From JAGPFW01 sp964535155 (GTDB lineage: Bacteria > Patescibacteriota > WWE3 > UBA101185 > UBA10185): a DNA stretch of 38,274 nt. Below are positions 33,661 through 38,274 of the stretch, piece by piece. The translations under genes were made by a program, and so were the position numbers. The DNA is taken from NCBI GenBank assembly GCA_964535155.1, contig CAZHSR010000003.1, forward strand, positions 1 through 38,274, written 5' to 3'. Below the pieces are notes generated by a model. It was not told the origin of the DNA, ran no database searches, and was given only the letters and a program-made list of their open reading frames with translations. Each line of letters opens with the position of its first letter. Positions within the stretch are counted from its first letter, which is position 1.

Positions 33661-34011
33661 CTATTCCCCCTTTGGAGGAGAAAGCCGATTCTTGAAAACC
33701 TTACTCACAAACTTCACATTAACCGCCCTTTCCAAATGCTCTACTGCCAAAGTCAAACCAAATCCACCTCCTAAATAAACCAGCAAAGCAAACAGGGCAG
33801 GTAAATCGGCTACGCTTGTGCCTCCTAAATAAGGAGTGGGAAAAATTCCATGGAAAGGTTGCATCAAATAATCGGTTGTAGAGTAGAGCCAAACTACAAA
33901 AGGGGCAACAGTTGACGCACCTGAAAATTTTAAAATAAACCTAAAAATGATTAAGCCGGAAAGTGAGAGTGCAATAATAAAAGTGGTTTTTGACCAAAAT
34001 TTATTTCCCAT
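33661..34011 (-). CDS. YggT-like integral membrane protein
   Basis: 116 residues from the ATG at 34011. Hydrophobic segments (TFIIALSLSGLIIFRFILKFSG, APFVVWLYSTTDYLMQPF, and LPALFALLVYLGGGFGL) with the QPFHGIFP stretch resemble the YggT family, whose members have two or more helices and a P-F-x-x-I-P loop. Function of that family is poorly known (osmotic adaptation or envelope organisation). TATAAT overlaps the upstream stop codon and ends six bases before the ATG, so the longer frame to 34029 is rejected. Confidence 0.7.
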   Translation of the reverse strand: MGNKFWSKTTFIIALSLSGLIIFRFILKFSGASTVAPFVVWLYSTTDYLMQPFHGIFPTPYLGGTSVADLPALFALLVYLGGGFGLTLAVEHLERAVNVKFVSKVFKNRLSPPKGE

Positions 34012-34017
34012 ATCAAA

Positions 34018-34023
34018 ATTATA
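34018..34023 (-). promoter_or_regulatory. -10 TATAAT, 6 nt before the ATG at 34011
   Basis: The TAA within it is the stop codon of the pseudouridine synthase gene. Confidence 0.55.
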
Positions 34024-34732
34024 TACCAAATGAGGGCGTGTGCAATAAATCGATGATTTCTTTTTGGGTTAAATAGCGAAATTCACCTTGCTTTAGATCC
34101 CCTAAACCTAAATTTCCAATTTGAACTCGCTTTAACTCAACTACGCGTAATCCAACCGCCTTGCACATTTCCCTTATTTGACGCTTTAAACCTTGATGCA
34201 AAATTATCTCAAACTCTTGCTCTCCTAAAGGCTTAATTTCCACAGGCAAAGTCTTTTCTCCATAAATTTCCACACCTTGTGCCATCTCATCCAGTTGCTT
34301 TTGACTAAACTTTTCTCTTGTCTTAACTACATACTTTTTTGGAACATGATACCTTGGATGAGTTAATTTTAAAGCAAAATCTCCATCATTTGTTAAAAGC
34401 AAAAGCCCAGTGGAATTGTAATCTAGCCTTCCAACGGGATAAACTTTTTCTGGAACTTTTATAAAGTCCAAAACAGTTTTGCGACCCCATTCATCTTCTG
34501 TTGTACTTAAAACATTTAATGGCTTATAAAATGCAATGTATCTAAAATTTAAATTTTCTGGTTGAACTTTTTTTCCTTCTACTAAAACTGCATTATTCCC
34601 AGGGTCTATTCTAACTACATCTTCAACTACGGCCCCATTTACAGAAACTAAACCTGCTTCAATCAGGTCTTTTGCTTTTCTTCTGGAGCTAATTCCGTTT
34701 TTTGATAGGAAGGAGTCTAGGCGAATTAACAT
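34019..34732 (-). CDS. RsuA/RluB-family pseudouridine synthase
   Basis: 237 residues. An N-terminal S4 RNA-binding domain (RLDSFLSKNGISSRRKAKDLIEAGLVSVNG) is followed by the catalytic domain. The active-site Asp is in PVGRLDYNSTGLLLLTNDGDFA, and GLKRQIREMCKAVGLRV is the conserved RNA-contact block. The enzyme isomerises a specific uridine in rRNA; the RsuA (16S) and RluB (23S) branches cannot be separated by eye. TATAAT ends seven bases before the ATG at 34732. Confidence 0.93.
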   Translation of the reverse strand: MLIRLDSFLSKNGISSRRKAKDLIEAGLVSVNGAVVEDVVRIDPGNNAVLVEGKKVQPENLNFRYIAFYKPLNVLSTTEDEWGRKTVLDFIKVPEKVYPVGRLDYNSTGLLLLTNDGDFALKLTHPRYHVPKKYVVKTREKFSQKQLDEMAQGVEIYGEKTLPVEIKPLGEQEFEIILHQGLKRQIREMCKAVGLRVVELKRVQIGNLGLGDLKQGEFRYLTQKEIIDLLHTPSFGI

Positions 34733-34739
34733 AATATGT

Positions 34740-34745
34740 ATTATA
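34740..34745 (-). promoter_or_regulatory. -10 TATAAT, 7 nt before the ATG at 34732
   Basis: Perfect hexamer in the 68-bp divergent gap; predicts a leaderless mRNA. Confidence 0.6.
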
Positions 34746-34787
34746 CAGTAAATACACGGTGTGGTTGTGCAAACACAAGGGATTAAT

Positions 34788-34793
34788 TATAAT
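34788..34793 (+). promoter_or_regulatory. -10 TATAAT, 7 nt before the ATG at 34801
   Basis: Overlaps an earlier in-frame ATG (34792), which argues that translation starts at 34801. Confidence 0.5.
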
Positions 34794-34800
34794 GAAAGTA

Positions 34801-35109
34801 ATGCAGAAAAAAACAGTGTACAAAATACTTACACCGATATTCCTTCTTCTTACTTTGATAATTATAATTCAAAAAGTCAGCATTTATGGCTGTTGCACAT
34901 GTCCTCCAGAGGGATACCGATTTGGTTTTATATCATGGGCATTAATCATGAATAGGTATATAGCACCAAACATGCTCTGTAGTGACTGCAGAGAATTTGG
35001 ATGTGCTGTCAGTAATTTTATTATACCCATTGAGACAATAATCCTTTCTCTTGTTGGCACATATAAACTCCTAAGAAAAAAGAATGAAGGCCCCGAACAG
35101 CATGACTAA
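34801..35109 (+). CDS. Small Cys-rich membrane protein, function unknown
   Basis: 102 residues. An N-terminal helix (ILTPIFLLLTLIIIIQ) is followed by an outward loop with CCTCPPEGYRFG and CSDCREFGC, then a second helix and a basic tail. Six cysteines in the loop, some as CxxC, suggest metal binding or disulfides. I do not recognise a family. It overlaps the start of the MazG-like gene by eight bases. In-frame starts at 34759 and 34792 lie upstream of or within the promoter. Confidence 0.65.
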   Translation: MQKKTVYKILTPIFLLLTLIIIIQKVSIYGCCTCPPEGYRFGFISWALIMNRYIAPNMLCSDCREFGCAVSNFIIPIETIILSLVGTYKLLRKKNEGPEQHD

Positions 35110-35425
35110 CCTAGCTAAACTCTCCGATTATCAAGATTACATCCAAAAAACTGCGGAAGAACGAGGCTTTGACAAGCTCTCCGCGGAGCAGCGTTGCTTA
35201 ATGCTTGGCGAAGAAGTTGGAGAGTTATTTAAAGCTGTTAGAAAGGCAAAAGGGATAGTTGTAGATACTTCCACTGGGAAAATTGAGGAAGAACTTGCAG
35301 ATGTATTTTTGCAAACTTGTGCAGTGGCAAATTATTTTGAAATAGACTTGGAAAAAGCCTTTAAAGATAAGCAGGAAAACGACAAAGGAAGATGGCAAAA
35401 ACCAAAAGGGCCAAACCAAGCTTAA
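35102..35425 (+). CDS. MazG-like nucleotide pyrophosphohydrolase
   Basis: 107 residues, the size of single-domain MazG-like proteins. EEVGELFKAVRK is the metal-binding EExxE helix, and EEELADVFLQTCAVANYFEIDLEKAF the second catalytic helix with the E-x-x-D pair. Such all-alpha enzymes hydrolyse (d)NTPs to monophosphates, often removing damaged nucleotides. The ATG at 35102, with GAAGG about eleven bases upstream, is preferred over 35084; it overlaps the previous gene. The gene is convergent with the DsbD-like gene, one base apart. Confidence 0.87.
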   Translation: MTNLAKLSDYQDYIQKTAEERGFDKLSAEQRCLMLGEEVGELFKAVRKAKGIVVDTSTGKIEEELADVFLQTCAVANYFEIDLEKAFKDKQENDKGRWQKPKGPNQA

Positions 35426-35426
35426 A

Positions 35427-36623
35427 TTAGCCAAACATCAAAACTTCGGGCTTAAAAATCATTAGTAAACCAATTATTAACATTAAAACTCCTCCAATTA
35501 GGCGAGAAACTCTGGTATATTTTGTTGTAACTCCAGTCATTTCCAAGGTCTTCATGGAAACAAAAAACACAAATAGGTCATCTAGCATAAAGAAAAGAAT
35601 ATAAAGTAGGATGTAAGCATAATATTTCCACATGGGAAGCTGGTTTAAAGCTAAAATTTGGGTATAAATTGCGGGAAGCCCTGCCGAACAAATCAATTCC
35701 ACAAGGTTTACCATGAAAGCTAAAACCACAATTCCCGCTAATGCCAGCCAAAAATTATTTTCCGCAATAATTGCTTTTATTCTCTGAAAAATCTTCTGCT
35801 TTTGTTCCGCGTTTGTAACTTCACAACCCGCCTCTTTATTTGTAAAAAATTCTTTTAGACTGTATCCTCCACCGATGAGTGCCACAATTCCAATGAGAAC
35901 TCGGATCCAAAGGATAAAACCTAAAAATAAGATAAGCTGTAGCCAAGCCGCCATGAAAATAAAATAGACAAATGCCGAAGCCATTATAAAAGCTACACCC
36001 AAAGTCCATCTTCGTTTCTTATTTTCCATTCCTATGAGCATGCTTATTAAAAAGAGCAAAACCCACATGGCACAAGGGTTAAATCCATCTAGGAAGCCAA
36101 GCAAAATTGAAAGTGTCGGAAGGGACAACAAATCCAGGTCAACAGATCCTAAAATTGGGACATCTACTGTATGCTCTCCTGAAGAGATTTTTGGCTCCTT
36201 TTCATTGCTTTCTGAAGAAGCTTTTCCAAGACCTGCTAGTTCGAAAACCGAATCGGGACACGCCTCCAAAGTGCATTCTTCCACGCGAGTTTCAATTTTT
36301 TGTGGCGTTATTGTGGGAGAAAAACCCGAAAAAGTTTCATCTCCTATAATCAAGAAAGGCACTCCAGAAACATCAACTCCTAATTCCCGTCCAACTTTTT
36401 GCAACAACAAAGCATTCTTACGATTTTTATAAATTTCAAACTTGTGAATTTCTAAATCTTTATATTCTTCTTGAAGTTCCTTCAAAAAAGCTTCTTCCTG
36501 AGCACAATGAGGGCAACCTTCTCCCCAAAAGAAATAGGCATTAACGGTATTTTCTGCAAAGACAGGCCTTGTGGCAAGGGCGGAAACAATAAATATTGTT
36601 AAACCTAAAAGAAGTTTTCTCAT
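35427..36623 (-). CDS. Thioredoxin-like domain fused to a DsbD/CcdA-like membrane domain
   Basis: 398 residues. A signal-type N-terminus is followed by a periplasm-side thioredoxin-like domain with C37-P-H-C40 (WGEGCPHCAQEE). A linker and about six to seven membrane helices follow, with single cysteines in GFLDGFNPCAMWVLLFL and VELICSAGLPAIY. That cysteine pair in helices 1 and 4 is the electron-carrying arrangement of DsbD and CcdA. The protein should move reducing equivalents from cytoplasmic thioredoxin to outside proteins, and a thioredoxin-like gene directly precedes it. The outside domain is N-terminal, unlike the three-part DsbD. Confidence 0.85.
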   Translation of the reverse strand: MRKLLLGLTIFIVSALATRPVFAENTVNAYFFWGEGCPHCAQEEAFLKELQEEYKDLEIHKFEIYKNRKNALLLQKVGRELGVDVSGVPFLIIGDETFSGFSPTITPQKIETRVEECTLEACPDSVFELAGLGKASSESNEKEPKISSGEHTVDVPILGSVDLDLLSLPTLSILLGFLDGFNPCAMWVLLFLISMLIGMENKKRRWTLGVAFIMASAFVYFIFMAAWLQLILFLGFILWIRVLIGIVALIGGGYSLKEFFTNKEAGCEVTNAEQKQKIFQRIKAIIAENNFWLALAGIVVLAFMVNLVELICSAGLPAIYTQILALNQLPMWKYYAYILLYILFFMLDDLFVFFVSMKTLEMTGVTTKYTRVSRLIGGVLMLIIGLLMIFKPEVLMFG

Positions 36624-36626
36624 AAA

Positions 36627-36896
36627 TTATTTATCTTTGTTTTGCGCAATTACCTCCAACAACTTTTCTTTAGAAACCTCCCCTTTTAAACGCAAAAACT
36701 CGTTCTCATTTTTATCCAAAAAGACAAAAACTGGCAAAATCTCGTCAATTCCATATTTGGCAACAGCTCCCTTATCTGTATCAAAATCAAAATACTCCGT
36801 AATTAACATTGGATATTCTCTTTCTATTTCTTGCCATCTGGGACGCATAACTAAACAGCCAGCACACCAAACAGCTCCAAATTTTAAAACTTTCAT
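36627..36896 (-). CDS. Small thioredoxin-like protein
   Basis: 89 residues with FGAVWCAGCLVMRPRWQEIE, giving an active-site C11-A-G-C14, then FVFLDKNENEFLRLKG, the beta strands before the last helix. It is short for thioredoxin (about 105), but the core motif and strand order fit. A cis-proline is present in EILPVFVF. AGGAGG lies five bases before the ATG, a strong ribosome binding site. It probably supplies electrons to the DsbD-like protein encoded three bases downstream. Confidence 0.87.
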   Translation of the reverse strand: MKVLKFGAVWCAGCLVMRPRWQEIEREYPMLITEYFDFDTDKGAVAKYGIDEILPVFVFLDKNENEFLRLKGEVSKEKLLEVIAQNKDK

Positions 36897-36917
36897 AATG
36901 TCCTCCTAAATTCAAGC

Positions 36918-37196
36918 TTAATTTTTTACTATTTTTATAGCCTTACCGTAAACTAAAGCATCTGCCACTTTTTCGTACGCAGAATATAAAATCCTCTGAT
37001 AAGTGCTTTGAGAAGTATGCATTTTTTCAGCTGCTACCTCTTGATCCATATCTTGCACATGGCGCAATCTGTACGCTTCCATTTCTTCCAAACTTAATTC
37101 TACCACTTCTAGCACAGACAAGGGCACTCCTTGAGGCTTGAAATAAGTAATATTAGGTTCAAAACGAACTTTTCTTTTTAATCTAGGTCTAGACAT
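36918..37196 (-). CDS. DUF134 (UPF0251) helix-turn-helix protein
   Basis: 92 residues. MSRPRLKRKVRFEPNITYFKPQG at the N-terminus and LSLEEMEAYRLRHVQDMDQEVAAEKM followed by STYQRILYSAYEKVADAL are diagnostic of UPF0251. The second half is a sigma-like helix-turn-helix, so DNA binding is likely. Such genes often sit beside DUF5320 and iron-sulfur or redox genes, as here. No Shine-Dalgarno site is seen. It may control this operon, which is inference. Confidence 0.9.
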   Translation of the reverse strand: MSRPRLKRKVRFEPNITYFKPQGVPLSVLEVVELSLEEMEAYRLRHVQDMDQEVAAEKMHTSQSTYQRILYSAYEKVADALVYGKAIKIVKN

Positions 37197-37230
37197 AATC
37201 GGCTTAATTACTTTATCCTCAATTACATTA

Positions 37231-37353
37231 TTAAGGAATTTTTCTTCTAACTGGCATTTTATAAGTTATATTTTTATTCTTTGGGCAATTTCCCAAATTT
37301 CTACCAGTTTTTGGGCCTTTTCCATTAGGACCGGTTCCATCAAATTTTGGCAT
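37231..37353 (-). CDS. DUF5320-type small Gly/Pro/Asn-rich protein
   Basis: A 40-residue gene. The product begins MPKFDGTGPNGKGPKTGRN and has NLGNCPKN with one cysteine. The MPxFDGTGPxGxGPxTGR opening is the signature of DUF5320 proteins, which are usually longer and often sit next to DUF134 and dinitrogenase-cofactor-like genes. GGGAGG lies about seven bases before the ATG, which supports translation. It lies 34 bases before the DUF134 start on the same strand. Function is unknown. Confidence 0.8.
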   Translation of the reverse strand: MPKFDGTGPNGKGPKTGRNLGNCPKNKNITYKMPVRRKIP

Positions 37354-37443
37354 TTATAAACACCTCCCTTTTTTAAAATTGCTAATCTATGATATGAGTG
37401 TATACCCAAAACTATATAAAACCAAATTACTTAAATTTTAGGT

Positions 37444-37449
37444 TAGAAT
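37444..37449 (+). promoter_or_regulatory. -10 TAGAAT, 6 nt before the ATG at 37456
   Basis: Five of six bases match consensus; the same spacing as other leaderless candidates. Confidence 0.5.
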
Positions 37450-37455
37450 TAATTT

Positions 37456-38088
37456 ATGAGATTTAAAAAACAAGAAAAACATAATTTCCTTCTTCAAAAA
37501 ATTAATCCACTAATTAAGTTCTTAATCCTTTCCGATATTCTTATTGTAGGGGCTTTAGGAATGTTTTCCCCATTTTTAGTCCTTTTTGTGGAAAAATTTG
37601 TAGAAGGAGGGGATGAATTTGTTGTAGGTATAGCACTTTCAATCTACTTGGCTTCGAGAAGTTTATTACAAATTCCCGTAGCAACATTGATAGACAGAAT
37701 CAAAGGTGAAAAAGATGATTATGCTTTTCTAGTTATTTTCAGCTTTATTGCTGCTCTTTTAAACCTTTCTCTTCTTGCCATAACTCAAGTTTGGCAATTA
37801 TTTATATTTCAATTTTTTGTTGGACTTGCCACTGCAATAACTTACCCATCTTATATGGCAATTTTTACAAGGCATATTGATAAGAACATGGAAGGGACTG
37901 AATGGGGAGTTTATTACACTTTTACTGACCTTGGAGGGGCAGTTTTAGCAACAATAGGAGGATACATAGCAAAATCTTATGGCCTACCAAATTTAATTGT
38001 TTTATCAACAGTTTTATGTCTCTTAGGGGCTAGTTTTCTAATTCCAATAAGAAGGTATCTCAAGAAACAAAGTTTATTTCCTCTATAA
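37456..38088 (+). CDS. Half-size major facilitator superfamily protein
   Basis: 210 residues with about six hydrophobic segments: LIKFLILSDILIVGALG, VVGIALSIYLASRSLLQIPVATLIDRIKGEKDD, and LFIFQFFVGLATAITYPSYMAIF. The D-R-I-K-G-E loop between helices 2 and 3 is the MFS signature. A complete MFS carrier has twelve helices and about 400 residues, so this is either a natural six-helix form or truncated. The last 29 bases overlap the end of recJ on the other strand. No second half follows within the window. Transport substrate unknown. Confidence 0.78.
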   Translation: MRFKKQEKHNFLLQKINPLIKFLILSDILIVGALGMFSPFLVLFVEKFVEGGDEFVVGIALSIYLASRSLLQIPVATLIDRIKGEKDDYAFLVIFSFIAALLNLSLLAITQVWQLFIFQFFVGLATAITYPSYMAIFTRHIDKNMEGTEWGVYYTFTDLGGAVLATIGGYIAKSYGLPNLIVLSTVLCLLGASFLIPIRRYLKKQSLFPL

Positions 38089-38274
38089 AAAGATCCAAAG
38101 ACCTTTTACCATTAAACTCGTTTAACTTTATAGAATAAATTACATCTATATAATCGCCTAAGTTCAAGTTTTCAAATTTTTCTCTAGAATTAAAGAAAAT
38201 TCCCTTTTGATAGTTTGTTCCATCATAAAGCTTTAGGGAAGTATGAGTTTTTTCACGGCCAACAAAGTCTATAT
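38060..38274 (-). CDS. recJ: RecJ single-stranded-DNA exonuclease, C-terminal end (5' part outside the window)
   Basis: Seventy codons of an open frame that enters from the right edge and stops at 38060-38062. The visible sequence, with FNSREKFENLNLGDYIDVIYSIKLNEFNGKRSLDL, matches the closing OB-fold strands of RecJ: GD-hydrophobic-D-V-x-Y-S-x-x-x-N-x-F-N-G. The catalytic DHH domains lie outside. The family is assigned from this short end only. It overlaps the half-size MFS gene by 29 bp, tail to tail. Confidence 0.75.
   Translation of the reverse strand, partial: IDFVGREKTHTSLKLYDGTNYQKGIFFNSREKFENLNLGDYIDVIYSIKLNEFNGKRSLDLFIEEINFVS

Noticed and set aside
33649..33667. GGAATA/TATTCC hairpin between the convergent genes at 33655 and 33661
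   Set aside because: Six base pairs without a U-run on either strand; too weak to call a terminator.

Overview
AT-rich bacterial chromosome fragment with 43 supported protein genes (two cut by the window edges) and one tRNA. Small compact genes, ATGA-coupled operons, an archaeal-size AspRS, Elp3 and a DPM1/ALG5-like glycosylation locus suggest a Patescibacteria/CPR genome, possibly Microgenomates. That assignment is an inference; there is no rRNA or ribosomal protein here to test it.

Layout. 1-5282 (minus): three GT-C membrane glycosyltransferases and a UPF0104-type membrane protein. 5293-7942: a Trm9-like methyltransferase divergent from elp3. 7944-20235 (minus): an envelope polysaccharide/glycoprotein locus with a flippase, a DUF2079 protein, three GT4 enzymes, Ugd, an ALG5-like and a DPM1-GtrA-like GT2, a small membrane protein and a CAP protein. 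20316-26603 (minus): a housekeeping block of HU, a YmdB-like phosphoesterase, a small membrane protein, rny, recX, recA and gltX. 26646-30124: a membrane-anchored unknown, a D,D-carboxypeptidase, and aspS with a T-box-like leader. 30431-33655 (plus): tRNA-Phe, then five small, separately promoted accessory genes. 33661-38274: YggT-like, RsuA/RluB-like, a Cys-rich membrane protein with a MazG-like enzyme, a DUF5320-DUF134-thioredoxin-DsbD-like redox operon, a half-size MFS protein, and the end of recJ.

Signals beyond the genes. (1) A 13-bp near-palindrome, AAGGATWATCCTT, recurs in four clusters. Neighbouring copies start exactly 63 or 65 bp apart and are separated by unique sequence; the clusters lie both between genes and inside reading frames. 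(2) Seventeen genes have a -10-like hexamer ending 6-9 nt (11 times exactly 6) before the ATG, as expected for leaderless mRNAs. Genes inside operons instead use Shine-Dalgarno sites or ATGA overlaps. (3) The aspS leader carries the T-box bulge and both antiterminator helices, plus a tiny hairpin with GAC in its loop. (4) The Elp3/Trm9-like pair suggests a eukaryote-like wobble-uridine modification route in a bacterium.
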